Positions 36,505 to 45,015 of a stretch of 45,370 nt of DNA are shown here, piece by piece. The translations under genes were made by a program, and so were the position numbers. The notes below the pieces were generated by a model that was not told where the DNA came from, did no database searches, and saw only the letters and a list, made by a program, of their open reading frames with translations. The stretch is from Geothermovivens sp964644845 (GTDB taxonomy: Bacteria > Zhuqueibacterota > Zhuqueibacteria > Oleimicrobiales > Geothermoviventaceae), in NCBI GenBank assembly GCA_964644845.1, contig CAZXXS010000027.1, positions 1 through 45,370 on the forward strand, written 5' to 3'. The stretch's first letter is position 1. Every line of letters begins with the position of its first letter.

Positions 36505-36922
36505 CTTGCAGTCCCGACAGGCTTGATCTGGTGCCCGGCTAAGTCTGGCTCTGCCACGTCAGGAAGCGGCCCGAGCGGTTCACGAAGCAAGAGCATCGCA
36601 ACGAACACCGCGTGGCAGCGCTTTGGCGATTTGATCGTCGGGAGATCCGGGTTTACCTGCATTTGCCAGAAACGGGCAGGACGGCTCGCCAGAAACGTTC
36701 TGTGAGAGGTTGAACCAGGCTTGGATTCCGCTCCTTGCTGGTGCCCGTGCTAAGTGTCCCCGGGTCACGGTAGTGTTTCGGATTGTCGGTTGAGGCTGCT
36801 GGTGCGGTGGCTGTCCCCCGAAAGTGCCGTGATGAGAGAGGGAAATCCCGTTGCAGCTTGTGCACCGTGTACGCGGGAGTTCGGCCGAATCGAAGCGGTT
36901 TTTTTACGAAAGTGTACAACTG
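36505..36922 (+). other. Gap between the transporter and holA
   Basis: No gene, tRNA or strong terminator was found. Short open frames exist but have no domain or ribosome binding site. The last part (36851-36922) may encode an N-terminal extension of holA if TTG 36851 is used; GAGAGGG lies eight bases before it. Confidence 0.4.
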
Positions 36923-38011
36923 ATGAGCACTGTTCGCGGAAAGAGCGCTTACGACGCGTTTCTCAAGGAACTTGAAGCGGGCAAACTTGCCCCCATTTAC
37001 GTTTTTGGTGGCTCGGAACTGTACCTCATTCAGCACGCCACAGACGAAATTGTGAAACGGCTTTTGCCGGAGGAAGCGCGCGACTTGAACCTCGATCGTG
37101 TTTCGCTGCGGGATTGGGACGTAAAGCGCATCATTACGGCTGTTCTCACGTACCCAATGATGGCGAAGCGGCGTGTGGTGGTCGTGGAGGATGCAGAAGA
37201 GCTGCCGCCCCAAAGCGTGGACGTTTGGTCGCGTTACGTTGAGAGGCCTTCGCCAACCGGTTGCGTCATTTTGCAGGCGCGCGGCGTTCAGCTGGGGGAC
37301 AGAGGGGACAAGCGTTTCCGACCTTTTTGGAAAAGCCCGAATGCTCTCTGCTACGAGTTCACACCGTTGTTTGACAGTGAGGCTGTGCGCTGGGTGCTGG
37401 AGCGGGTTAAGGCACAGGGCAGAACCATTCAACCTGAAGCGGCTCAGCTGCTGGTTGCGGAAGTGGGAACGGACTTGAGCGCACTGGCAAACGAGATTGA
37501 AAAGCTACTCCTGGGCGTGCCAGAAGACGGTTCGCTCGGCGTTGAACACGTCCGCCGGATTGTGGTCGGAGCCAGAGGGTACAGCTTCTACGATTTGCAG
37601 GATGCCATTTCGGATGCGGACCTTAGCAAGAGCCTGCTGATTGTCGACCGGCTGCTGGAACTTGGGGCCAAGGACACGGCGATCGTTTTTCATCTTGCCA
37701 ATTTCTACAGGCAGGTTGCCGTCATGTGGCAGCTGATGAGGAGAGGGGCGAGCGACGCCGAGGCGCTGGACACACTTGGGTTGTCGCCGAAACAGCAGTT
37801 TGTGCTTCGGAAGTTACGGCGCTACGTGCCGAAGGTGGCAACCTCTGAAGAACGATTGGAGCGGGCTTTTGACGCGCTGCTCAAGGCCGAAATCGCCCTG
37901 AAGTCTTCGGCCGGAAAGCGCGACAGCCGCAGGATTGTTGAACTTCTGGTGTACTGCCTTGTGAAGGATGTGTCTGCAGACGTGCTGAGTACACCCGAGC
38001 CGGTGCTGTAA
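36923..38011 (+). CDS. holA: DNA polymerase III subunit delta
   Basis: 362 residues from ATG 36923. It has the HolA pattern: AYDAFLKELEAGKLAPIYVF at the start, a degenerate nucleotide-binding region (GGSELYLIQHATDEIVKRLL), RRVVVVEDAEELP, and the C-terminal collar domain with FYDLQDAISDADLSKSLLIV and AVMWQLMRRG. Delta opens the beta clamp as part of the clamp loader. TTG 36851 would give 386 residues with a better ribosome binding site but an atypical N-terminus, so the start is open. Confidence 0.88.
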   Translation: MSTVRGKSAYDAFLKELEAGKLAPIYVFGGSELYLIQHATDEIVKRLLPEEARDLNLDRVSLRDWDVKRIITAVLTYPMMAKRRVVVVEDAEELPPQSVDVWSRYVERPSPTGCVILQARGVQLGDRGDKRFRPFWKSPNALCYEFTPLFDSEAVRWVLERVKAQGRTIQPEAAQLLVAEVGTDLSALANEIEKLLLGVPEDGSLGVEHVRRIVVGARGYSFYDLQDAISDADLSKSLLIVDRLLELGAKDTAIVFHLANFYRQVAVMWQLMRRGASDAEALDTLGLSPKQQFVLRKLRRYVPKVATSEERLERAFDALLKAEIALKSSAGKRDSRRIVELLVYCLVKDVSADVLSTPEPVL

Positions 38012-38165
38012 GTGGTGGAAGAAAGCACTTTGCTGCCCGGGGAAGGTGACAAAGAGTACCGGGAGGAAAAAGTCCGGAAATGAGGCCATCCCTGGGACAA
38101 AGGATTGGTGCTGGAACAGCTGGACAACGAGAATTCGAACGGATGCTGCCTGCCGGTGACATTCT

Positions 38166-38194
38166 GGAACTTTCAGGGATCGGGCAGGTAAAAC
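38166..38194 (+). promoter_or_regulatory. Possible ECF-type promoter before the sigma gene
   Basis: GGAACTTT at 38166-38173 matches the -35 element (GGAACTT) used by RpoE-like sigma factors. The sequence 16 bases further on is TAAAAC (38189-38194), a weak match to known ECF -10 elements. It lies 19 bases before the sigma gene ATG, which is tight. If real, the sigma factor would activate its own operon, as is usual. Confidence 0.3.
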
Positions 38195-38212
38195 AAGCGA
38201 CAGAGAAATCCG

Positions 38213-38809
38213 ATGACGCCCAAGCGAACGAAAGAGCTTGAGCCAAGCGACGAAGAGCTGATCGAACGGTTTCAGAAGGGAGACCGTGAAGCGTTCGAGA
38301 AAATTGTTGAACGCTACAAAGATCAGCTTCTGAATTTTGCGTACCGGTTCCTTGGCAGTCGACAGGAGGCGGAGGACGTTGTTCAGGACACGTTTTTGCG
38401 CGTGTACCGGAACCGCAAAGCCTACCGCCGCGTGGCTCGTTTCTCGACGTGGATTTACACGATTGCCGGGAATCTGGCCAAAACGGAGCTGCGCAAGCGC
38501 AAGCGGCGCAAGCTGTTTTCGATCTCGGATCTGGGTTTTGAAGAGAAGGACTACGAGATCTCTGACCTCAGCCACAACCCCGAAGATGACGTTGAGGGTA
38601 CGCTGAAAGAGGAGATCATCCAGAGTGAGATCGAGAAGTTGCCGCCGAAATTTCGGGAAGTGATCATTCTGCGCGACGTCCAGGGGTTGTCGTACGAAGA
38701 AATCGCGTTGATTTTGAAGATCCCGATCGGGACGGTGAAATCCCGCGTCAATCGCGCCAGGTTGCGGTTGCAGAAGCGGCTCAAGCATCTACTGGAGACG
38801 GAAAAGTGA
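38213..38809 (+). CDS. RNA polymerase sigma factor, ECF (RpoE-like) family
   Basis: 198 residues. Region 2 is DREAFEKIVERYKDQLLNFA with RQEAEDVVQDTFLRVYRNR and the -10 recognition part FSTWIYTIAGNLAKTELRKR. Region 4 is KLPPKFREVIILRDVQGLSY followed by EEIALILKIPIGTVKSRVNR, the helix-turn-helix. Regions 1 and 3 are absent, as in ECF factors. An acidic linker of about 35 residues joins the two domains. The next gene encodes a zinc-type anti-sigma factor, so this is probably an envelope-stress sigma; the regulon is unknown. Confidence 0.95.
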   Translation: MTPKRTKELEPSDEELIERFQKGDREAFEKIVERYKDQLLNFAYRFLGSRQEAEDVVQDTFLRVYRNRKAYRRVARFSTWIYTIAGNLAKTELRKRKRRKLFSISDLGFEEKDYEISDLSHNPEDDVEGTLKEEIIQSEIEKLPPKFREVIILRDVQGLSYEEIALILKIPIGTVKSRVNRARLRLQKRLKHLLETEK

Positions 38810-38811
38810 CG

Positions 38812-38839
38812 GGCACCTGGACGAATTTTGACAGGTGCC
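38812..38839 (+). other. Hairpin between sigma and anti-sigma genes
   Basis: GGCACCTG (38812-38819) pairs perfectly with CAGGTGCC (38832-38839) around a 12-base AT-rich loop. It starts three bases after the sigma stop codon. GAAAATAG follows instead of a U tract, so it is not a standard terminator; it might protect the upstream mRNA end or set the sigma to anti-sigma ratio. Confidence 0.45.
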
Positions 38840-38941
38840 GAAAATAGCAGTGAGGGGGAGGGAAGAGGAACCTGCGGAGCCTGTTGGTCGTTGAGTGAAG
38901 GAACCGGGTAGTTTCCAGGGCGATGCAGCTTGAGGAGGCCT

Positions 38942-39535
38942 ATGAACCCTTGCGAACGGTACCAGCAGCTCATTCCGGCGTACGTAGATGGAGAGACGAC
39001 AGCAGAAGAAAAAGCGATTCTCGAAGCCCATTTGAAGCAGTGTTCTGAGTGCCGCGCGGTTGAGTCTCGCGTCCGTCGTCTCCGCCGTCTCCTCCAGTCT
39101 CTTCCCGCTGTGAGTACTTCGCCGGAGTTTGGGGCAATCTTACGGGCGAGAATTCGCCTGGAAAACCGCAACGCGGGCCGCTTCTTTCCGTCTCTTCCCA
39201 CCTGGCGTGTCCCCGCTTTTGGACTGGCTGCTGTGGCGGCGGCCCTCTTGCTGATCGCCGTGATTTGGAACAGCGGCCGCATTCCGCAGCGTGGAGCGGT
39301 GGCGGTAACCAGTGTCTACAAGACGGCCGAAATGGCCACGATGCTGAAGGCACCGGTCGACACCGTGATGCGGAGGGTTCACTACGTTCTGGACCGTGTT
39401 CCGGCCCAGACGCTGAGTGCTGCTCCGGCCGTGGTGGCGTCGCGCTCATTGGGTACGAGAGCTGTCACGGACTCTTCGGCAAGGCAGGAAACCTACAGGC
39501 TTGTTGCTGAACGGATTCGGCGAGCCTCATTCTGA
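38942..39535 (+). CDS. Membrane-anchored zinc-type anti-sigma factor
   Basis: 197 residues. The N-terminal ZAS/zf-HC2 domain has C4 and H30-x3-C34-x2-C37 (AHLKQCSECR), the signature of zinc-binding anti-sigma proteins. One transmembrane helix lies at about residues 90-109 (VPAFGLAAVAAALLLIAVIW). The remaining 88 residues are extracytoplasmic, without a recognised domain. It should hold the preceding sigma factor at the membrane until a signal releases it. ATG 38942 has TGAGGAGG just upstream. The next gene begins 11 bases after the stop. Confidence 0.9.
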   Translation: MNPCERYQQLIPAYVDGETTAEEKAILEAHLKQCSECRAVESRVRRLRRLLQSLPAVSTSPEFGAILRARIRLENRNAGRFFPSLPTWRVPAFGLAAVAAALLLIAVIWNSGRIPQRGAVAVTSVYKTAEMATMLKAPVDTVMRRVHYVLDRVPAQTLSAAPAVVASRSLGTRAVTDSSARQETYRLVAERIRRASF

Positions 39536-39546
39536 CAGCGGCGGAC

Positions 39547-40851
39547 ATGCATTTCGGGAAGCCAAAATTCGGTGCAGCGAACCCTCGGAGACGGGTGGGG
39601 TTCGTAAAATGGGGCACTGCGGCTGCGGTGTTGTCGATCCTGCTGGGAGGGCTGACTCCCTCCGTTCTTGCTCAGCAGCCCACGGGTGTACTCAAATCGC
39701 TTGAGCAGGACATTGCCTACCTCCTACAGAAAGTCAAACCCTACGTGGTCACGGTCACGGGGCGTTCCTACCGCGTGATCGTCATCCCCAGAGAACAGAA
39801 AAAGCTCCTTTCGTTTCTGCACGAGTCTGAACAGCAGCAGTCGAAACGACCGGTGACCGAAAGCGTGTGCAACGTGGGTTCCGGGTTGATTTACGACGAA
39901 CGTGGCGACGTGATCACGAAGAGCAGCATTGTCCAGGACGCCGAAGAGATCGTGGTCACACTGATGGACGGCCGCCAAATGCAGGCTACCTACCTCGGCT
40001 CCGACGTTCGCACGGGGCTGGCTGTCGTTCGAATGGCTCCGGATGGCTACTCGGTACCGGTGTTTTCCGACGGCAAGGTTGTGCCTGGGGCGTGGCTCAC
40101 GATTGTTGGCAACTCGATGGGTGTGTCGCCGTCTGTTTCCGTGGGCGTGGTGAACGGAATTCGCTCGGACGGGCTCATCCAGGTGTCGACGACTGTGAGC
40201 CCAGGGAGCGTGGGGAGTCCTGTGTTTGACTCGGAGGGACGGGTAGCCGGTATCCTGGCGGCGTGTTTGGAAGCGAATTCGGCGGACGGATCCGGCCTGA
40301 GCAGTTCGATGGCGGGCGGTGCGGTTGTTTACCCCGCTCCCATGGTGCGTTCGATTGTGGAAGGAATTCTTGCCAAAGGAATGGTGCCCCAGGGTTGGTT
40401 GGGCTTCACGTTGGAAGCGGCGGACACGGCAGCACCGGGACCGCGGGTGATTCGCGTGGTTGAGGATGGCCCGGCTGACCTCGCTGGTATTCGTCCTGGA
40501 GACTACGTGGTGCGTGTGGGCACTCTTCGGGTCAACAACCTCGAGGGGCTGATGGCTCAACTGACGCAGGCGCGTCCGGGTCAGGTGCTGGATCTCACGT
40601 TGATTCGTGGCAAACGCATGATTCGGGCACTGGTGCAGGTTAGTGAGCGGCCGCCACATCGGTCGGTGGGTGTGGAAGTCGAAAGCGAATGCGAGGGCCC
40701 GGGGAAGGCGCGCACGAACTTTGGACTGAGGGGTACCCCGGGTGGCAGGGATCACGCCTTCGGTGAGCCAATCAGCAGACGCGACATCCAGCGACGCATT
40801 CAGAAGCTCGAACGCGAAATCAAAAAGCTGAAGGCCCAGATCAAGCAGTGA
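39547..40851 (+). CDS. Secreted HtrA/DegP-like PDZ protein lacking the catalytic triad (probable pseudoprotease)
   Basis: 434 residues. A signal peptide (hydrophobic core about 23-36, cleavage after VLA at residue 42) is followed by an HtrA-like trypsin fold: VGSGLIYDERGDVITKSSIV, LGSDVRTGLAVVRM and VSPGSVGSPVFDSEGRVAGI. The positions of the catalytic His, Asp and Ser are S127, G157 and V222, so the protein should not be a serine protease. A PDZ domain lies at about 285-370 (PRVIRVVEDGPADLAGIRPG). The C-terminus is a short coiled coil (RDIQRRIQKLEREIKKLKAQ). It is encoded 11 bases after the anti-sigma gene, like MucD after MucABC in Pseudomonas. Role in signal sensing is inferred. Confidence 0.85.
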   Translation: MHFGKPKFGAANPRRRVGFVKWGTAAAVLSILLGGLTPSVLAQQPTGVLKSLEQDIAYLLQKVKPYVVTVTGRSYRVIVIPREQKKLLSFLHESEQQQSKRPVTESVCNVGSGLIYDERGDVITKSSIVQDAEEIVVTLMDGRQMQATYLGSDVRTGLAVVRMAPDGYSVPVFSDGKVVPGAWLTIVGNSMGVSPSVSVGVVNGIRSDGLIQVSTTVSPGSVGSPVFDSEGRVAGILAACLEANSADGSGLSSSMAGGAVVYPAPMVRSIVEGILAKGMVPQGWLGFTLEAADTAAPGPRVIRVVEDGPADLAGIRPGDYVVRVGTLRVNNLEGLMAQLTQARPGQVLDLTLIRGKRMIRALVQVSERPPHRSVGVEVESECEGPGKARTNFGLRGTPGGRDHAFGEPISRRDIQRRIQKLEREIKKLKAQIKQ

Positions 40852-40936
40852 GGGGGAGGCCCGTGTCGAAAGACTGGTGCCTTGGTTTTCCCCTTCGAAT
40901 TCGGTTGGGCAACAACATCTTGTGGTAGAGTTTTGT

Positions 40937-40959
40937 GCCGACGGTCAACGTCGGCTTTT
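40937..40959 (+). terminator. Intrinsic terminator after the sigma/anti-sigma/HtrA-like operon
   Basis: GCCGACG (40937-40943) pairs with CGTCGGC (40949-40955) around GTCAA and is followed by TTTTGTGTTTT. A good stem with an interrupted U tract. It separates the sigma operon from the tricorn gene. Confidence 0.75.
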
Positions 40960-41358
40960 GTGTTTTGGGCGGTTCCAGCGAAATTGGAACGACCCCCGCG
41001 TTTGTGTCGGTGGGATTTTCGGGCTCTTCCGGGCCCTTCAGGTAAGGCGAACGTGTGGAGTGGGCCGGCTGTGGTTGGCCATAACGAGGGCGTCACTGGA
41101 GACTCCGCGATGCCTGCGCGCTCGGCTACGCTGAAGAGCGGTACAGCATTTTCCGTGCTGGGTCCGTGGGAGGAGCCACACGAAGCTCATCGACCAGGTG
41201 TTGGGAAGAGGGGAGCAACGGAACGCTTTGGGGACCGGTGAGAATCCGGTGTTTGCCAACCCGGCGCCGAAAGGCACACCTGGAGAATGTCGGTTGATTC
41301 CCCAGTCGTTGGAACCACGAGGAATTAGGCGTTTGGCGTGGAACAAGGGAGACGGGTC
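40960..41358 (+). other. Non-coding leader upstream of the tricorn gene
   Basis: About 400 bases without a convincing gene. It contains a stem GTTCCA/TGGAAC (40972-40977/40985-40990) and, near the gene, a compact multibranch RNA fold (41194-41283, listed separately). No clear sigma70 promoter was recognised. The ribosome binding site for the tricorn gene (GGGAG, 41347-41351) is at the end. Confidence 0.5.
41194..41283 (+). ncRNA. Candidate cis-regulatory structured RNA before the tricorn protease gene
   Basis: CCAGGTGT (41194-41201) pairs perfectly with ACACCTGG (41276-41283), closing a junction. Inside are ACCGG/CCGGT (41234-41238/41246-41250, loop TGAGAAT) and a GCC-GAAA-GGC tetraloop hairpin (41266-41275). 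TGG/CCA (41202-41204/41256-41258) can extend the closing stem. The GGTGAGAATCC segment recalls a motif of cobalamin and FMN riboswitches, but the other conserved parts of both are missing, so I do not assign either class. Confidence 0.4.
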
Positions 41359-44300
41359 ATGAGGAACCTGCGTGCAGCTCTGACGGCTTTGGTACTCACG
41401 ATCGTTGCCAGCGGCGTGGCTCTGAGCGCGGAGACGCTGTTGCTGCGCCAGCCGGACATCTCGGGCAATCAGGTCGTTTTCACCTACGCCGGTGACCTTT
41501 GGAAAGCGTCGGCCACTGGCGGCGATGCTGTGCGGCTTACGTCGCATCCCGGATCGGAAACGTACGCGCGCTTTTCGCCTGACGGAAAATGGATTGCTTT
41601 CTCCGCCAGCTACGACGGCAACACCGACGTGTACGTCATCCCTGCCGACGGGGGCGAACCCCGTCGTTTGACCTACCACGCTGGCAGGGATGTGGTACAA
41701 GGCTGGACGCCGGACGGCAAAGCGGTAATTTTCGTGTCCTGGCGGGACGTTGGGTTCGGTGGTCCGCAGGCTTACAAAGTGTCGCTTCACGGAGGCTACC
41801 CCGAACGGCTTCCGATTGGACAGGCTGCGTACCTCTCGATGGCAGCCGACGGCAAGCGAGTGGTGTTCAACAGGAATTGGGGCGAGTTTCGCAACTGGAA
41901 GCGGTACAAAGGAGGTAGGGCACAAGACATTTGGCTCGCAAATCTGTCGACGAAGTCCTTCCGTCGTTTGACTCACTACGAGGGTGTGGATCGCCACCCC
42001 ATGTGGGTCGAAGGGAAGGTTTACTTCGTGTCCGATCGCGAGCTTGGCGTGAACAATCTCTACGTGCTGGACCCGACGACCGGGGAGATCCTGCGTTTGA
42101 CCGGGCATCGGGACTTCCCCGTTTACGCTCCGGGAACTGACGGCAAACGAATCGTCTACGAATGTGGTGGAGCGCTCTGGATTTACGACCCCGCGGCGGG
42201 AAAAGAGAAGAGGCTTCACATCCGCGTCCCGAGTGACCGTTGGCGTTCGCGCCCACGCACGGTAAACCCTGCCGACTACATCGGTGACTACGACGTCTCG
42301 CCAGATGGCAAAAAGGTGGCCGTGGAAGCCAGGGGGGACATCTTCGTTGTTCCCAAGAAGGGCAACCGGTGGGTCAATCTAACCGAGACGTCGGGATCCC
42401 GGGAGCGGTACCCTACCTGGTCACCCGACGGAAAATGGATTGCGTTCATCTCGGACAGGTCCGGTGAGTACGAAATTTACAAAGTGCCGGCTGAGGGAGG
42501 CGACTGGGTTCAACTTACGAGGGATTTGCGCGGGCAGCTTTACCACCTTCGCTGGGCTCCTTCAGGCGAGTACCTGGCCTTCGGCGACAAGGACTACAAT
42601 CTCTACGTTCTGAACGTCGAGAAGAAGAAGCTGGCCAAGGTGGACCGTTGTCTGAATCACAAAGATTACGAATTCTACTGGGAAATCAGTGACTACCAGT
42701 GGTCGCCGGACGGCAGCTGGCTCGTCTACTCAAAGGTAGATGACAACCTGAACAGCAGCATTTTCCTGTACGACGTGATCAACGGAAAACGGTACCGCTT
42801 GACCGATGACGGGTTCGACGACTTTTCAGCTTCGTTTGATTTCAACGGTCGCTACCTTTACTTTCTCAGCCAGCGAAACTTCAATCCCCAGATGGATCCG
42901 TCGGAAGACAATTACATCATCAACCCGATGACCAGGGTGTACGTGGTGGCGTTAAGGGCTGGCGAGAAGGCCCCATTTGACGCAGACGAGGAAGAACGCA
43001 CGCGTTCAGTGCCGCGCGACAGTTTCCGGATCGATCTGGAAGGGATCCAGCAACGCATTTTCCAGGTGCCAATTGAACCCGCCAACTTCGTAGCGCTCGA
43101 AGCGGGCAAGAACAAGTTCCTGGTACGCGGAAAGGATGAGTTTGGTTTTCCCGGGATCGAGGAATTTTTCAACCCGGGTGGTGTGCAGGACTACTGGCTG
43201 AAGGGTTTTGATCTTAAGGACAAGAAAACCACCCGAGTTTTGCAGGGCATCGGCTCCTTCCGGATTGGCGTGAATGGAGAACATTTCGCCTACCGGAGCG
43301 GGAAAAAAGTTGGCATTCTGGACCTGAACACACTTTCCGAGTGCAAGGTAGAGAAAGGGGCGGTGAGGTTGAACCAGTTGTCCGTGAAGCTGGATCCACG
43401 CAAAGAGTGGAAACAGATTTTTGACGAGGTGTGGCGATGGTATCGGGATTTCTTCTACGACCCGAACATGCACGGGGTGGACTGGAAGGGCGTACACGAT
43501 CGCTACGCAGAGCTTTTGCCCTACGTCGAAACTCGTTCCGATCTGAATGCCCTGCTGTCGGAAATGGTAGGCGAGGTTGTCGCTTCCCACTGCTACGTGT
43601 TCGGTGGGGACAGCGGCCCGTCGGTGCAGACTGAACACGAGGGCACGGGGCTGCTTGGCGCTGATCTTGTACCGGACAAATCGGTCGGCTACTACCGCTT
43701 TGTGCGCGTCTACCGGGGATCGAGCTGGCAACCGAGCTACCGGGCGCCGCTTGCGGCGCCGAATGTGCACGTTCGCGCCGGGGACTACTTGCTGAAGATC
43801 GATGATCACAAGGTCTCTGCCTCCGAAAACTACTTGAAATACCTGGTAGGGAAAGAGGGCAAAGAAGTGGCGTTGACGGTCAACACTTCGCCAAGCTTGG
43901 AGGGGGCTCGCACATTCAAAGTGAAAACGGTGCGAAGCGAGCGCGGATTGCGGCGCTTGGCCTGGATTGAGCGCAACCGCCGCTACGTTGAGCAAAAGAC
44001 GAAAGGCCAGGTTGGGTACATGTACCTGCCAGACATGGACCAGGCCGGACTCGCAGCTTTTGAGCGGCAATTCAAGGCTGAAAAGTACAGAAAAGGCCTG
44101 ATCATTGATGTTCGCTACAACGGCGGCGGCTTCACCAACTACTTTGTGATCGACAAACTTGAGCGAAAACTGGTCTTCGGTGTCCAGATGCGCGATTTCA
44201 AACCGATGCGCTTCCCGATGGTGTCGTTTGCTGGGCCGTCGGTGGCATTGATCAACCAGGACACCGGTTCGGATGGCGAGTTGTTCACGGAGCACTACCG

Positions 44301-44613
44301 GGCGCGACATTTGGGTAAGGTAATTGGCACACGTACCTGGGGCGGATTGATCGGCATCATCAACGTGATCCCGACGGTGGACGGTGGGATTGTCACCCAA
44401 CCGAACGTGGGTTTTTACGATTTCCAGGGGCACTGGGTCGTGGAAAACCACGGTGCCGACCCGGACATCGAAGTGGATATCGACCCGAAATCGTGGGAGG
44501 AAGGCAAGGATCCGCAACTCGAGCGGGCGGTGCAAGAGATTCTCCAAGATTTGGAGGAGAAGTCGGTTGTTTTCCCGTCGGCACCGCGTTTCCCGGTGAA
44601 GAAAGCGCAGTGA
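41359..44613 (+). CDS. Secreted tricorn-type protease (family S41)
   Basis: 1084 residues from ATG 41359 (GGGAG seven bases upstream; GTG 41338 would add seven residues). A signal peptide ends near ALSA (residue 24). Two beta-propellers follow, with repeated SPDGKWIAF-like blades (about residues 30-670), then a PDZ domain (about 770-850) and a C-terminal S41 core. Catalytic candidates H744 (VASHCY), S971 (TGSDGE) and E1029 (VVENHG) match tricorn H746, S965 and E1023. It should degrade peptides in the periplasm or outside the cell. It is preceded by a terminator and a structured leader. Confidence 0.93.
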   Translation: MRNLRAALTALVLTIVASGVALSAETLLLRQPDISGNQVVFTYAGDLWKASATGGDAVRLTSHPGSETYARFSPDGKWIAFSASYDGNTDVYVIPADGGEPRRLTYHAGRDVVQGWTPDGKAVIFVSWRDVGFGGPQAYKVSLHGGYPERLPIGQAAYLSMAADGKRVVFNRNWGEFRNWKRYKGGRAQDIWLANLSTKSFRRLTHYEGVDRHPMWVEGKVYFVSDRELGVNNLYVLDPTTGEILRLTGHRDFPVYAPGTDGKRIVYECGGALWIYDPAAGKEKRLHIRVPSDRWRSRPRTVNPADYIGDYDVSPDGKKVAVEARGDIFVVPKKGNRWVNLTETSGSRERYPTWSPDGKWIAFISDRSGEYEIYKVPAEGGDWVQLTRDLRGQLYHLRWAPSGEYLAFGDKDYNLYVLNVEKKKLAKVDRCLNHKDYEFYWEISDYQWSPDGSWLVYSKVDDNLNSSIFLYDVINGKRYRLTDDGFDDFSASFDFNGRYLYFLSQRNFNPQMDPSEDNYIINPMTRVYVVALRAGEKAPFDADEEERTRSVPRDSFRIDLEGIQQRIFQVPIEPANFVALEAGKNKFLVRGKDEFGFPGIEEFFNPGGVQDYWLKGFDLKDKKTTRVLQGIGSFRIGVNGEHFAYRSGKKVGILDLNTLSECKVEKGAVRLNQLSVKLDPRKEWKQIFDEVWRWYRDFFYDPNMHGVDWKGVHDRYAELLPYVETRSDLNALLSEMVGEVVASHCYVFGGDSGPSVQTEHEGTGLLGADLVPDKSVGYYRFVRVYRGSSWQPSYRAPLAAPNVHVRAGDYLLKIDDHKVSASENYLKYLVGKEGKEVALTVNTSPSLEGARTFKVKTVRSERGLRRLAWIERNRRYVEQKTKGQVGYMYLPDMDQAGLAAFERQFKAEKYRKGLIIDVRYNGGGFTNYFVIDKLERKLVFGVQMRDFKPMRFPMVSFAGPSVALINQDTGSDGELFTEHYRARHLGKVIGTRTWGGLIGIINVIPTVDGGIVTQPNVGFYDFQGHWVVENHGADPDIEVDIDPKSWEEGKDPQLERAVQEILQDLEEKSVVFPSAPRFPVKKAQ

Positions 44614-44632
44614 GGTGCGAACGGGCGCTTTT
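44602..44632 (+). terminator. Possible terminator overlapping the tricorn stop codon
   Basis: AAAGCGC (44602-44608) pairs with GCGCTTT (44625-44631) with a 16-base loop that holds the stop codon, followed by one more T. The A and T runs on either side could serve both strands. The U tract is short, so this is a weak call. Confidence 0.4.
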
Positions 44633-44758
44633 GCGTAGAAGGAGCTCTTGTCAACAAACCCTTTCCTGGGCTTCTCGGGTTCCCTGTACGGGCAGCGGCT
44701 GGTGTGCCGTGGACGTTAGCGCGATTTCTGGAGGGGATGGTTGGGGGTGTGGGACCGG

Positions 44759-44968
44759 CTTTCGCCAGGGACTGAAGTCCCCGGCCACGTCAGGTGGAAA
44801 CCGGCTGAAGCCGGTTGGATTTCGCTGAGCATCCTACCGCTCCGGAGTGCGGGCTACTGTCAGGACGCACCAGACCGTGGCGGTTCGGCCAGGTGCCGTG
44901 TTCTCCGTGAATGAGCCGCCTTCAGGCGGCGACCTTTTTTTCGTAGCCCGGAGATTTGATCTCCGGGC
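44759..44968 (+). repeat. Four-hairpin palindromic cassette, copy 1
   Basis: Four perfect palindromes in order: GGGACTGAAGTCCC (44768-44781), AACCGGCTGAAGCCGGTT (44799-44816), GCCGCCTTCAGGCGGC (44915-44930, followed by a T7 run that could terminate transcription) and GCCCGGAGAT/ATCTCCGGGC (44946-44955/44959-44968). The first two share the centre CTGAAG and the third its complement CTTCAG, as in REP/BIME-like elements. The unit recurs about 258 bases downstream. No gene lies in 44614-45370. Confidence 0.85.
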
Positions 44969-45015
44969 GAAGCAGTGTTTCCGAAGCAGCATTCGGCTCG
45001 GCATCCAGTTCTGCC

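Noticed and set aside
36505..36850. Possible SRP RNA or RNase P RNA in the gap before holA
   Set aside because: The conserved tetraloop region of SRP RNA and the CR blocks of RNase P RNA are not present.
41194..41283. Cobalamin or FMN riboswitch before the tricorn gene
   Set aside because: Only a GGTGAGAATCC-like loop is shared; the other conserved blocks of either riboswitch are absent, so it is reported as unassigned structure.
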